From Ascidia mentula (taxonomy: Eukaryota > Chordata > Ascidiacea > Phlebobranchia > Ascidiidae), in contig OX387201.1 of the NCBI GenBank assembly GCA_947561715.1, positions 4,482,001 to 4,546,000 on the forward strand: DNA of 64,000 nt, read 5' to 3'. This document shows positions 1 through 10,911 of this stretch, piece by piece. The position numbers and the translations under genes were made by a program. Under the pieces are notes generated by a model, which was not told the origin of the DNA, searched no databases, and was given only the letters and a program-made list of their open reading frames with translations. The stretch's first letter is position 1. Each line of letters starts with the position of its first letter.

Positions 1-1573
1 CGTACTGATGTCATTGCAAGTACCAATTTTCAGACAATGTAAGTGTGCTAGTGATAGCATGACTTACTTTTTTACGTAAAAAGAACTTTGAAACTCTGAT
101 CACGTATCTCTAAGCAGCGTAACATTTTGAATGCACTCTCCAAAATTATGACATTTGCGTTTCTTTCACCATTTTCTATGGAATAGGTATTACTAATGAA
201 ATGCACAAAAAACAGAAGTATAAATAAATAATGACGAAAATTGCGCAGGAAAATTTATTCAAGCCAACGAATCACGATTGCACTTTTGACATATTCGGAA
301 CCCGTGACCACTTGTCATAAAAAATGTCGTCCGCGTGATTATTTGGGCAACGTGGCGCCTTGCTGGACGCTGTGACGTAATTGCTTTAGCACTCGATCAA
401 CAAATCCGACTGCATTCCGGAAAATAATTTACATTTTGTAGGATCAAAAACTATTGTGAGAACGTAATAGCATTTTTTGTCTTTAAAATTTTTTTTCTAG
501 ACATTACGTTTGAAATCAAATAGTTCTCGCACTCTGTTCTGATCCTAGATGTAGGTTACAATATTACCAATGTACCCACTGTAATGTTTTAACATTCGCT
601 AACTTGGAACAGCTAGGGAGTCGAAACAGACCCTGCATTAAATCGATTGTGGGATGTTGCTATGTGGGCAGCAGACAATGTAGCCAAATATCGTCCTGGT
701 TAGGGTGACCATAAGTCAAGTCTATCCCTGGCAAGCATTTAATTTTATACTTTGTCCCAAACGCATATTTGTGTATTTTGTGCTTTAGGTAATAATGCTG
801 CGCCCCTTTAAACATTTTGTAATGATAACCTTGCTATCACCACAAAAGCTTCCCAACACAAAAGGTCTACAAAAGCTTCCCAACTGATTCACATCAACGG
901 CAGAGGTCACCTGTACACATGGCATTAACGGTAACAGGCGCCCGCCTTCCCCAGTAAGTGTGGTATTCTGTTTTGTTATGTTTATTAAAATCATGCGGTG
1001 TGGTAACTTGGTTTAGCATTGGGTGTATTTAGACGGTTATCAGGGTCATAACATTTGTGCCGCTTATCCAGACAATGTAATTTACAGTGCTTGAAGTAAA
1101 CGCGTATATTATTCCACTCCGTTGTTTTTAGAAACGTTTTGCCACAATTTATAACGTCATGCCGAATATGAAACAAAATTCTCAGCTTGATTTTGGTTCT
1201 GCAAAGATGAGCTATTCCGCAACCCACTTCTAGCATAGTTTTAATATTGCATTAGTTTTATTGTCAGGTAAGTGCAAAAAAACATGATGACAAACATATT
1301 ATCAATTAGTAATTTCCGACACAAAACACACACATAAAATAAAAGAAGGAGGTAACAATATTTTCATTCATGTTGCTGTCTACACTATAGACAATTCTTA
1401 TAACTGCCACATACACAATCGACTAAATGTGCAATAACATATAACAAATATATTTACAAGAAGAATTAGTGCAAACTGCAAAAGGGAAACATCAGCAATA
1501 GGTAAAGCATTCGAATTTTCCCACTAAGATATAGACAGATGATTAGTGATGGCAAAAGAAGCACAGGGTACAT
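1..1573. other. Gene-free flank downstream of PAF-AH copy 1
   Basis: AT-rich sequence. The open frames here are short and show no recognisable domain. A minus-strand AATAAA signal lies near 1256-1261 and could end the transcript of the lipase gene that stops at 1574. A short motif, TTAGGGTGACCAT, near 700-712 recurs at 6356-6368 and may be a piece of a mobile element. I see nothing else that can be supported. Confidence 0.5.
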
Positions 1574-2737
1574 TTAAGAGCTTCCTTGTGAAATGATTTC
1601 TTGCTTGAACTGCTTCACTTTATCTTCATCAATTTTCACATCGCCTCCATCCAGAATATGTTTCTCATGAAGTTTTACAACATCATCGGTTTCTGCTCCA
1701 CACTCAAGCCCCAAATGCTTGCCAATAAATGCACTCACAAGGTCGTTATTGACTTTTGTCAAGACAAGGGGATCCACCGACCCATGAAGCCTAAACAGCC
1801 TTGTAAACCAGCTCCACTTTGTCAGCAAGATGAAATCAGACTGTGTAAGATGGTTTGAGTTGAGCAGAGTCACAAGCCTTCTTTCAACATCAATGCCAAA
1901 GTTTTCGCTGTCAAGGTAGCGCATCCTAACAATGTCCTCCTCTTTCTGATAGTTAACTGAGTTGATCGACAGGAATGGAACATGGGCAACATTCTTAAAG
2001 TCTTCTTCCTCCAATACAGCAACCCACGAATCCAATCCAATTCCAACTTTAAATTTGGTTCCTTTGGCAACTGCTGCAATTGCAGTGGCCCCACCAAAAG
2101 AATGGCCAATAACAACATTTTTTTCCACATCGATGTGTCCTTGAAACTGCTTGAAGTCAATTGATGTGCCAACACCTTCAAAGGTGGCGCTGTTAATTTC
2201 TTCTAGGTGACCTAGGGTAGTTTCACACTCTTCTGCCCTTTGGTGGACTTGTTTGTTTCTTATACCGTGACTTGTACCGTCTTTGGTGTTAACACTCAAA
2301 TAGGGAATCAAAACTTTCTTGAGGTTGCCTTTGTTCTCTGGGTCTTCTTCTAGGTAATAGGAAGAATATGCTGACTGGTCACCATGCTCAACAGCGGCCA
2401 CCAGCATTCCCTTAGAAGCCAGTTCAATGCATATTTGACTGTAAACATTGCCACCCAATCCCAAACCATGTGAAAATACAACCACAGGCATTTTTTCAAT
2501 TTCAGGTGAGAGATTGGCATTGAGGATAGCATTCATGCGTGCATCTGAAATAAACCATCTGAATATTCTAGAGCCAAATGCATATTCCCTTGCAGGAAGC
2601 CAAATAGCCTTTTCTCCATCACTGGTGGCACTAGCAGGATAAAACATCCTGAAAAAATTTCTGTCTGGACCCAGTTTCGACATCACTTCAGTGCATCCAA
2701 CTAAGTAGGGTCCAGTTGGATTTGGAAATATAGTCAT
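1574..2737 (-). CDS. PAFAH2-like PAF acetylhydrolase, copy 1
   Basis: Single-exon CDS of 387 residues. The family is group VII/VIII phospholipase A2, alpha/beta-hydrolase serine lipases that remove short or oxidised sn-2 acyl groups from phospholipids such as platelet-activating factor. The N-terminus (PTGPYLVGCTEVMSK) matches the family's conserved start. The nucleophile elbow reads GHSFGGATA. The likely Asp is in GIGLDSWV and the His in NSNHLTQSDF, so the triad looks intact. There is no signal peptide, which fits cytosolic PAFAH2 better than secreted PLA2G7. The start is the ATG at 2735-2737, shared in position with the other three copies. A splice-acceptor-like tract ends 38 bases upstream of it. 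Family assignment is firm; orthology to PAFAH2 is inferred from the missing signal sequence. Confidence 0.93.
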   Translation of the reverse strand: MTIFPNPTGPYLVGCTEVMSKLGPDRNFFRMFYPASATSDGEKAIWLPAREYAFGSRIFRWFISDARMNAILNANLSPEIEKMPVVVFSHGLGLGGNVYSQICIELASKGMLVAAVEHGDQSAYSSYYLEEDPENKGNLKKVLIPYLSVNTKDGTSHGIRNKQVHQRAEECETTLGHLEEINSATFEGVGTSIDFKQFQGHIDVEKNVVIGHSFGGATAIAAVAKGTKFKVGIGLDSWVAVLEEEDFKNVAHVPFLSINSVNYQKEEDIVRMRYLDSENFGIDVERRLVTLLNSNHLTQSDFILLTKWSWFTRLFRLHGSVDPLVLTKVNNDLVSAFIGKHLGLECGAETDDVVKLHEKHILDGGDVKIDEDKVKQFKQEIISQGSS

Positions 2738-2945
2738 TTTGTTAATTAAGACAATCCTTTTTCCCTATGATATACCTGATAAAACAACAAATGAAAAGTA
2801 ATTAAAAACAATCACAAAAATACTAATAACCATATTTTTAAAAACTTTGTAAGTGCACACACACACAAAACTATTCAATATTTCAACACTAATATAAAAA
2901 GCACAGTTGGCAAAAATTAAAGACTTATCTTACAAACATTTGTGA

Positions 2946-4133
2946 TTAATTACGAAGGTTTTCTTTACTCTGCATTACTTTTTGTTCATCTACAACTATA
3001 TTTGAACCCATAATAACATGTTGCTCATATTGTTTTGCCACATCATTAAGCTCTGCACCAAATTCTAATCCTAAATGCTTTCCCACAAAGGCTCCAACCA
3101 ATTCGTGATTGACCTTCATTAAAACAGCTGGGTCGGTATTGCTGTGTAACTTGCATAGTCTTGTGAGCCAGTTCCACTTCAAAAGCAATGAAAAGTCAGT
3201 TTGGGTAACATGGTTTGAGTCAGCAATAGTGACCATCTTTCTTTCAGCTTCAATGTTAAAAGTGTCCGGGTCTAACTTCCGCATGCTACCCACATTTGCA
3301 GCCCACTGAAAGGAAAATGCATTGATGAAAAGGAACGGAACAGATCCTACATTTCTATAGATTTGTTTATCCAATGGGTACATCCATGCGTCCAATCCAA
3401 TGCCAACTTTAAATCGTTTTTCCTTTGAGAGGGCGGCAATTGCTGTTGCACCTCCAAACGAGTGCCCAAGGATAGCAACCTTGTCAAAATCAAGCTGCCC
3501 CCTAAACTGAGTCAAATCAATTTCAGTGGCAATGCCACTAAATGTACCATTGTTGATTTCTTCAAGATGTCCAAGAGTTGAGACACAGTCATCAGCACGT
3601 TTGTGAAGCTGGTTATTTCTTAGTTCACGTCCCTTGGGGTGATTTACAGGTATATTGTTGAAAGGTAGCCATAGATGATTGTATCTAGCAGAGTCATTTG
3701 GATCTTGCTCCAAGTAATATGTAGTAGTGGCTGATCCATCTGAATGTTCAAGGGATGCAACTAGAGCACCTTTGGAGGCAAGTTCAATACATATATGGCT
3801 GTATGTGGTGCGATTGGCACACATACCATGTGAAAAAACAACTATTGGCATTTTTCCAGTCCTTTTGTTCCTCTCAAGGTCTGCATTAAGAAAAGCTTGC
3901 ATGCGAGCACCAGAAAAAAAGTACTGAAAAATCCGTGAGAAGACACTTAGATTTACAATTTTAAGAAAACCATCAGCATATTGATTGCATGGCAACCAAA
4001 GGGCACATTCGGATTTGTCTGATTTGTTAGCTGGATAAAAAATTCTAAATAAGCAGCGATCTGGTCCACATTTCGAAACTAGATCTGTACAGCCCACTGC
4101 ATATGGACCTGTTGGCTCGGGAAATTCAGACAT
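2946..4133 (-). CDS. PAFAH2-like PAF acetylhydrolase, copy 2
   Basis: Second tandem lipase gene, 395 residues from the ATG at 4131-4133. Another in-frame ATG lies two codons upstream (4137-4139), but the inner one lines up with the start of the neighbouring copies. The protein shows the N-terminal PTGPYAVGCTDLVSKCG, the nucleophile elbow GHSFGGATA, an Asp in GIGLDAWMYPLD and a His in ADSNHVTQTDF. The stretch from DAWMYPL through FLFINAFSFQWAAN is characteristic of PAF acetylhydrolases. No signal peptide is visible. An acceptor-like tract ends about 35 bases upstream of the start. The gene is on the same strand as copies 1, 3 and 4, about 0.2 kb from copy 1, so the array arose by tandem duplication. 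Confidence 0.93.
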   Translation of the reverse strand: MSEFPEPTGPYAVGCTDLVSKCGPDRCLFRIFYPANKSDKSECALWLPCNQYADGFLKIVNLSVFSRIFQYFFSGARMQAFLNADLERNKRTGKMPIVVFSHGMCANRTTYSHICIELASKGALVASLEHSDGSATTTYYLEQDPNDSARYNHLWLPFNNIPVNHPKGRELRNNQLHKRADDCVSTLGHLEEINNGTFSGIATEIDLTQFRGQLDFDKVAILGHSFGGATAIAALSKEKRFKVGIGLDAWMYPLDKQIYRNVGSVPFLFINAFSFQWAANVGSMRKLDPDTFNIEAERKMVTIADSNHVTQTDFSLLLKWNWLTRLCKLHSNTDPAVLMKVNHELVGAFVGKHLGLEFGAELNDVAKQYEQHVIMGSNIVVDEQKVMQSKENLRN

Positions 4134-4456
4134 TTGCATGTGGCATGTTGCTAACTATGTACATGAACCTATGAAATAACAATTAAAAAAAATTTTGACC
4201 AAAACAAATTAAAAAAGCAGAATTTACCAAAACAAATTCCAAGCATGAAAAAAATATTGCACACATAAACTGCACAATACAGTGGATGTCATTTACAAAG
4301 GGTAAAAGTAATAATAACCAAGCATGTTAGTCCTGCCTTGCATGAATGTGTACTTAATCTGTTTGGTAAGTTTATTTTTTTTTAAAGATGTTTGATTGAA
4401 GAAATAAAACAAAAAATATGCTGCACTGTTTGAACTTGAAGTAACTTGAATCAAAA

Positions 4457-5647
4457 TTATATAGAGGATCGCAGTGTTTCTTTTGAACTAGCAAGTTGTT
4501 CTTCGTCAATATTAATATTAAAACCATCCATCACATGCTGTTTATGCTTTTCAATTACATCATCCACCTCTTTGCCACATTCGAGGCTTAAATGCTTTCC
4601 GATGAAGCTTACAACAAATTCATTGTTTATAAGACTCATTGTTACCGGATCCTTAGGCCCTCTAAGTTTAAACATTTGTGCAATCCATGTCGAGTTAACT
4701 AACAGGGAGAAGTCTGACTGAGATTGGTGCACTGTGCCAAGTAATGTTACAGACCTTCTTTCAGCACTGATGTTAAATGTGTCCTGGTCCAGCTTCCTCA
4801 TGCTTGCAACATTTGCAGGCCAGTTGAAAGTCTCCGTGTTTACAAAAAGAATTGGCACTGGTTTGACATCCTTGTAAACTTGTTTGTCAAGGGGCCACAT
4901 CCACGAATCAAGAGATACAGCAACTTTAAACCTTTCATCTTTAGCCAGAGACGTTATGGTAGTTCCACCTCCAAAGGAATGACCCATGATTGCTATTTTG
5001 TTGAGGTCAAGCTTTTCTTTGAACTGTTGGAGATCAAAATCAGTTGCAACACCAGAAAATGTACCTTCGTTTATTTCTTCCATGTGGTCAAGCACTGTGA
5101 TACATTCATCAGCCCTTCTGTGGACTTGCTTGTTTCTTATGGAATGCTCATTGGGGTCCTTGGACTTAACATGTTGGTATGGCATCCACACTTGCTTGAA
5201 CTTGCCACTTTGGTTGCCATCCTCTTCCAGATAATATGTGGCTGAAGCTGACTCATCCGCATGCTCCACTGAGGCAACCACAGTGCCATGAGAAGCTAGT
5301 TCCATACAAATCATGCTATATGTTGTTCTGTTTGCTCCTAACCCATGAGAAAACACAACCAAAGGGACTTTTTCACCTGGCTCAGGGACAAGAAATTCTT
5401 CGTTCATACCAGCAGGCATAGTTATTCCAGAAAACAAAAATCGAAATGCCCAAGACAAGGGCTTTAGTTTCATAAAATCCATAAAGCCATCAGCATATTC
5501 TCTAGATGGTAACCATTCAGAATGTTTTATCTGCGTGTTTTTAGCGGGGTAAAATAGCCGGAAAAAGCAACGGTCACGACCACATTTTGATATAACATCT
5601 GTACAGCCAACAGCATATTTTCCCGTAGGACTTGGAAATCTTGACAT
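4457..5647 (-). CDS. PAFAH2-like PAF acetylhydrolase, copy 3
   Basis: Third tandem lipase gene, 396 residues from the ATG at 5645-5647. The frame stays open a further 24 bases upstream but contains no ATG there. The protein opens MSRFPSPTGKYAVGCTD. The nucleophile elbow reads GHSFGGGTT, with a Gly where copies 1 and 2 have Ala. The Asp lies in SLDSWMWPLD and the His in GTVHQSQSDF. All three catalytic positions are present, so it should be an active hydrolase. An acceptor-like AG lies 23 bases before the ATG. A minus-strand AATAAA signal (TTTATT on the plus strand near 4371) lies below the stop. There is no signal peptide. Confidence 0.93.
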   Translation of the reverse strand: MSRFPSPTGKYAVGCTDVISKCGRDRCFFRLFYPAKNTQIKHSEWLPSREYADGFMDFMKLKPLSWAFRFLFSGITMPAGMNEEFLVPEPGEKVPLVVFSHGLGANRTTYSMICMELASHGTVVASVEHADESASATYYLEEDGNQSGKFKQVWMPYQHVKSKDPNEHSIRNKQVHRRADECITVLDHMEEINEGTFSGVATDFDLQQFKEKLDLNKIAIMGHSFGGGTTITSLAKDERFKVAVSLDSWMWPLDKQVYKDVKPVPILFVNTETFNWPANVASMRKLDQDTFNISAERRSVTLLGTVHQSQSDFSLLVNSTWIAQMFKLRGPKDPVTMSLINNEFVVSFIGKHLSLECGKEVDDVIEKHKQHVMDGFNINIDEEQLASSKETLRSSI

Positions 5648-5671
5648 TGTTTTTATATAGAAACAGTACAC

Positions 5672-6839
5672 TGAATTTTATACAAAAGTGCCAATCAATA
5701 TCTGTGTGCAACACAAAAAAATTTAAACAGTGGTTCACAACCGCCCAAAGCATTTAACTCACTTTAAACGACAAAAAAAGCAGAACAACCATGTGATATT
5801 GTGGCAAGACAACAATGAAGAAAATTCAAATCTTGTCAACAAACAAAATAACAAGAACTCGAACCGTTTAATGTCATCTAATAAAAGGAAACTTAAGCTG
5901 GTATAGAATATGGCCCTTGTAGTGAGCAACTATACCACTGGGATATAACGTTCATAATTTTAATCTAATAGCACGTTACTGCGGACTTTGCAACTGACCT
6001 ATCTGTGCAGTAACATTTCAGAATCCTCATGACCCCCCAGAAATAAACAGAGTCTGTTCTCTGCTTGGGAAGCAACAGACCAACAGCTGGCTTAAATTAT
6101 ACACTCTATCCACCTAACAAAATATTCAAGCACACCTCGATTTATAGCCACAATGCCTACGTGGCATTGAAGAAAATCTGATGCAACTTAAATTACTTTC
6201 CCAGACCTGATGGGTATGCGGTGTTTGTCATGTGACGATGCGAGTCCACAGTTCACAACAAGCCTTGTTTGGACCGGACACGTGACTGACTCTATTGTGA
6301 TTGTGATGTCAGATCCGCATGTCTTGGCTGGTATGTTTTGGGCTCAATCAGCATTTTAGGGTGACCATTGGTTTAGACTTTTTATTTGTTCAAATCAGCT
6401 TGTTCTATAAAATGAATCTTCATTGAGTTTATATTATTTTGGTTGATTTCAATTTGAGGAAATCCCCTTGTACAAAACAAACACATTGAATTTATTTTGT
6501 TTTATCTGTTTTCACATAAACCAACTTGTAAATTGTTTGGACAAAACGCGTATACTGCAGTATTTTGGAACATTGGCATGTTTGCAACATTACAGTTAAA
6601 TATTTTGAAACACAAAAGCAACGTACAACATAAAAAAGGTAGTTTATTTGTGAACAAATAAGTGTATTGCTATGCGATCGTAAATAGTAATGTTAATTGT
6701 AAACTTATCACTGCTAAAAACTTTCCGCTTTCAGTATAAGTCAATTAACAAAAAACAAGGGTGTTGAGGGACTGACAAACGCAGGCATATAAAGCACAGC
6801 AGTCGGTGTATTACTATTTGATGTATTGCACTCGATGTA
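5672..6839. other. Spacer between PAF-AH copies 3 and 4
   Basis: About 1.2 kb, much longer than the spacers between the other copies. No coding region is apparent. It contains the second occurrence of the TTAGGGTGACCAT motif (6356-6368). The start of copy 3 lies at its left edge and the poly(A) signals of copy 4 at its right. Confidence 0.4.
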
Positions 6840-8015
6840 TTACTCTCTGTCGGCCACAGCAACATCACTGGCGTCATCAAGCACGACATTTGTACCGAGA
6901 AGCAGTAACTTTTCATTCTCCTTTACCAGCTCATCTACATCCGATCCAAACTTCAGGCACAGGTGCTTGCCGACGAACGCTCGTATTAATTGGTTGTTAA
7001 TCTTGCTAACCAACCATGGGTCTTCGGTTCCACGCAAGATAAAGCGCTTGGAAAGCCACTGGAACCTCAAGAGCAAACCAAAATCAGTGGGAAACTGATG
7101 AACGCTGCCATTAATGGTCACCAACTTTCGGTCCGCCCGGTCGCTGCTATTTTTCAGTCGCATAATGTTAGCGATATTGGGCTTCTTGTGGTAGGTATCC
7201 GAGTTTATAAACATAATTGGCTTTTCTTGGAGATTTTTGTAGGTCGCCTCAGCCAGCGGGTGACTCCAGGTATCCATGGCAACCACCAGTTGGTATCTGT
7301 TTTCCGCGGCCAAAACCGTAAAAGCGGTCGCCGCACCAAAGGAGTGACCCACCAGGGCCAGCTTGTCGAGATCAATCTTTCCTTTATACACCGAGAGGTC
7401 GACGGAAGTGTCGATGCCGTTAAAAGTACCATCGTTGATATTCTGAAGGCACTCAACTACTTTATTGCATTCTGCCGCACGATGATTAAGTTGGTCGCTG
7501 CGAATTTTGTCAGAATCCGCGCTTCCGCTTGGCACCACCAAATAATCGATCCATTTCTTCGAATACCCGTCGTCGTTCGGCAGTTTTTCGTAGTAATACG
7601 TGGCGGAAGCTGATTGGTCAGCGTGTTCCATAGCCACGACAAGCATGCCGTAGGATGCGAGCTCAATGCAGATATTAGAGTACGATGCCTTGTCCCCGGA
7701 CACGCCGTGCGATAAAACGACCACCGGAAATTTGTCGACGTCGCTTGGAACTGAGGGTTGTGCATTCCAGCCAGCTGGCATTGTAGCGGAGCCGTATAAG
7801 CACTGAAATAGCCATGACAGATAGGGATAACCACTAAAGGTCACGAAGCCATCCGCATATCTTGAGTCGGTTAACCAAACGGCGTCTTTCACAGTTGGAG
7901 ACTTCTCTGCCGGGTAAAAAAGCCTAAAGAGGATTCTTTCCTTTCCGTAATCGGTGATGACGTCACTGCAACCAACGTAGCAAGGTCCACTTGGCCGTGG
8001 AATCACATACGACAT
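6840..8015 (-). CDS. PAFAH2-like PAF acetylhydrolase, copy 4
   Basis: Fourth and most divergent member, 391 residues from the ATG at 8013-8015. The longer open frame to 8126 lacks an upstream ATG. The protein opens MSYVIPRPSGPCYVGCSD and carries the elbow GHSFGAATAF, an Asp in VVAMDTWSHPL and a His in GSVHQFPTDF. The triad is therefore complete. Codon use is clearly more GC-rich than in copies 1-3, with many C- or G-ending codons. That also produces a long antisense open frame (6990-7613), which I treat as a shadow. An acceptor-like AG lies 26 bases upstream of the ATG. The promoter side faces the death-domain gene 756 bases away, so the two may share a control region. Minus-strand AATAAA candidates lie near 6641 and 6489. 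Confidence 0.92.
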   Translation of the reverse strand: MSYVIPRPSGPCYVGCSDVITDYGKERILFRLFYPAEKSPTVKDAVWLTDSRYADGFVTFSGYPYLSWLFQCLYGSATMPAGWNAQPSVPSDVDKFPVVVLSHGVSGDKASYSNICIELASYGMLVVAMEHADQSASATYYYEKLPNDDGYSKKWIDYLVVPSGSADSDKIRSDQLNHRAAECNKVVECLQNINDGTFNGIDTSVDLSVYKGKIDLDKLALVGHSFGAATAFTVLAAENRYQLVVAMDTWSHPLAEATYKNLQEKPIMFINSDTYHKKPNIANIMRLKNSSDRADRKLVTINGSVHQFPTDFGLLLRFQWLSKRFILRGTEDPWLVSKINNQLIRAFVGKHLCLKFGSDVDELVKENEKLLLLGTNVVLDDASDVAVADRE

Positions 8016-8770
8016 GGTAGGGATGTACACAACACCTTGTACTAATATGGGAGAGTTAAACACTGCATGGTGAATAAAAGGCAATAACAACAGTTTATTT
8101 TTGAAATTAATAAAAGTCTGCAACAAGTTGTAGAAAACACCAAGTCTGTGACTAAGTTAGCTGATAATCGACTGGACTGGCCCGTGGACCTCTTTACTGA
8201 CTAAAACCGTTTTTTTGCGAAGTTTGTTAAAACAGTTAACATAATTTATTTACATACATGACACAGCTAACATGCAGCGACTCTATTTAGTTGTTTTGGT
8301 AGTGCGACGACTGACTGCTACATTTCGTCTAAACTATCTTTCTAACAGCATCGCATAGCTTCCGGCTATGCGCATGAATCGTGCTGTACACTGTGCGGTC
8401 AAATTTCACAAAATTACGATTGAAAACAAACACTCAATAAACGGTTTTGTAATCTTAACTATTCATAACCGAAAACATCAATTGTCGATCTTATTCAGCT
8501 TTTCATTGACATGAGTGTAGAGTAGACAAAACAGTGCCAAGTTTTTGAAAACTATGACGCAAATAGCCTACTTCTCATCGGATAAAACGCAATTAAGCAT
8601 GACAATGAAACAGAAATTAAGAGCAAGATAATACCGGATTCATAGAAATCACAGGTAGAAGTACAAAATACCAAGCTGTACGATTTGTAAGTAAAGTTGA
8701 AATTGCGGAACTGTTTTTTTTTTCTACCATAAAGTCTCCATATGTGATACATTGACTTACTGTAAACAAA
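8016..8770. promoter_or_regulatory. Shared intergenic region of divergent genes
   Basis: This 755-base segment separates the start codons of PAF-AH copy 4 (minus strand) and the death-domain gene (plus strand). It must hold the 5' ends of both transcripts and could act as a bidirectional promoter. No TATA box or known binding site can be named with confidence. The inference rests on gene arrangement alone. Confidence 0.35.
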
Positions 8771-10289
8771 ATGGACGGGTGAGTATGAAGTTTTAATTTG
8801 TTGTAAATATGTTTATGTTTTTCTTGAAACGAATTTGTCTTCTGCTAAACGTGTAGGTCTTACTTTTCATGAGAAAAAGTTCAAACCAATCACTGTTGGA
8901 TGACATTTATGACTTTGATTTTCAGAACTCGTGTGGAATCCCAAATTCCCAACATATTCTACAAGTACATTGATAAAGTTTCAGGAGACCTGTGGCTTAA
9001 GTTTATACGACTTGTTGGTCTCCATGAACAGGAGTTGCAAAGTGTTATTAGCAGACCTGGCCTTAGCCCTAATGAGCAAAAATACCAGGCACTGGACCGT
9101 TGGAGATCTTGTTTAGGTGTGTAAGATATTTTGTGTTTTTTCTTGTTAGTTTGGTAAATCGGACACAGTTTAAATTTTGTTGCGCAAACTTCTGTTGGAA
9201 CAGTGCTGTGAATGGAAAGCCATTGTTTAAAAATACCCAACGCAATAGGGGACTTGTTCACATTGTCAGTTTGTCCGCTCAAATTGAAGCTTAATTTTAC
9301 ATCCTGTGTTATATGTCAATGGTTGACAACTTCAAAACATTTGTCAGGTAGACGAAGAGATAATGAAATAGATGAAATTTTAAACAAAGCTTATGAAGAA
9401 ACTGATATTCATCGGCAAAGTGATGCTGAAATGCCTCCCCACATGCAGAGAGGTAAAATAATTTGGATGTTTTATCAGCATTACGTAACTTAGCATAAGA
9501 TCAATTAATTTTGCTTTATCTGATTAACTTTCATGAAAACAAGGTCATAGTTTGCGGACATTTTCTGTATATTTTCCTATAGTGTTGAAAGTACACTGGT
9601 ATTTTACTAAACTTTAGAGACCTGAATTTTTTGTGGGCATGACTTCTTGACAATTCCATGTTGCTCCTATTTTTTTCTGCACAAAAGCAGAATTTTTGCA
9701 AGTTTGAATATATCAAACAAGTGTCGATTCTTGACCAATAGTTTAATAGTTCATTTTGTCATCTGAAGACATAGATGTGGCACGTGCCATTTACAAGTTT
9801 ATTGACACTCATCATGGGAATGGATGGAGCAGGTTTATGCACTTGAAGGTGCCAGAATCTGAACTGAGGAGGCTGCAGGACTGTTACCATGGCAATATTT
9901 TGGAACGCAAATACCAGACTGTTTTGAGGTATATGCGCTTCCAGCAAATAGGTAATAGCTTGTGCTAGTAATTTTACCATAAGTATTAAAGTAAATCCTA
10001 ATTTTCAGAATCTAAATAGCCAGCTTTGTAGTTTTAGAACTCTTAAAACATATAAGGAATCTCCTGACAGTCTTACAGCAACAAAGACTTGGTATTTTTT
10101 TAACAAGTTAGATCAGAGCGAACCTAAGTCCTTTGTCTTTCTTTGTAGTTCTACATGGATTTTATTTTTTGTGTAACTCACATTTCTTGTTAGCTCTTTG
10201 TACTGATTAGTCTCTATTTTACAGCTCAAGAGAACATACCACAACATTTGGAAAACATTCAACCACAGATGGCTGGAAACCAAAGATGA
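8771..10289 (+). CDS. Small protein with two death domains
   Basis: Five coding exons in phase: 8771-8778, 8926-9116, 9348-9452, 9769-9951 and 10225-10289, giving 183 residues. Exon 1 encodes only MDG before a GTGAGT donor. Residues about 10-65 form a death domain (SGDLWLKFIRLVGL, then YQALDRWRSCLG). A charged linker of about 35 residues follows. A second death-domain-like fold spans about residues 103-163 (GNGWSRFMHLKVPESELRRL, then KYQTVLRYMRF). The tail is short and polar. The family makes homotypic contacts in apoptosis and innate-immune signalling. No caspase, kinase, DED or TIR domain is present, so this would be a pure adaptor or decoy. I do not recognise a one-to-one vertebrate counterpart. 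Junctions look good; the fourth acceptor (9768) has a weak pyrimidine tract. Confidence 0.75.
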
Positions 10290-10911
10290 TAAGTTTATTT
10301 ACTGGAGCATGTAATATAACAGACAGTGATGACTTTTCAATCCACCTTATTTTTTATGATATAATGTTATTGGCTATGTAATCAGGGACATGGCATTATA
10401 TTTTGAAGGCTGATGTTGGCGAAAGTCTTTTTACAGTTTTTCTTTTCTTTTTTCACATGTAATCGTGATGTCTAACTTGTGCGATAATTCCTGTAAGTTC
10501 AGAGCTTGTTTTTACTTGACAATTCTGTAATGCTACTTTTTAATGGCAAATTTTATTATCTGTTAATTTTATTGTTAGGTGCCTTTTAATAGCACCAGTT
10601 TCTCATCTTATCTTTCAAACATAAATTCACTGCTATCCATTATTTTTTTAACTGTTACACTTCTGTATCAACCAATGATGATCAACACAGATTCCATTAT
10701 ATGCAACTGGCAATTCCCATTGTGGCTTAAAAAGTCATGCAAGTCCCTTCAAGCGCCCACAAAATATTGCCTCAAATGCAGCAAACCCTTTTTTGCATCT
10801 TCACTGTTCAGATCTACATCCAAATACAGCCGATCCCTTTGTGCTTCAGGTCCAAAATGACGTTGATTTGTTTCGCATTTATCGTGTTTCAATTGCTTTG
10901 GAACTTGATAC
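10290..10911. other. Gene-free segment after the death-domain gene
   Basis: AT-rich sequence holding the 3' UTR of the death-domain gene. The short overlapping frames on both strands have no recognisable domain. No clear AATAAA was seen near the stop. Confidence 0.35.

Noticed and set aside
610..640. GAGTCGAAACAGACCCTGC, partly like a hammerhead second half
   Set aside because: No CTGANGA box or stem I partner precedes it, and the cleavage triplet is missing.
6990..7613. 207-codon frame antisense to PAF-AH copy 4
   Set aside because: It lies entirely opposite a conserved lipase gene, and its openness follows from that gene's GC-rich codon use.
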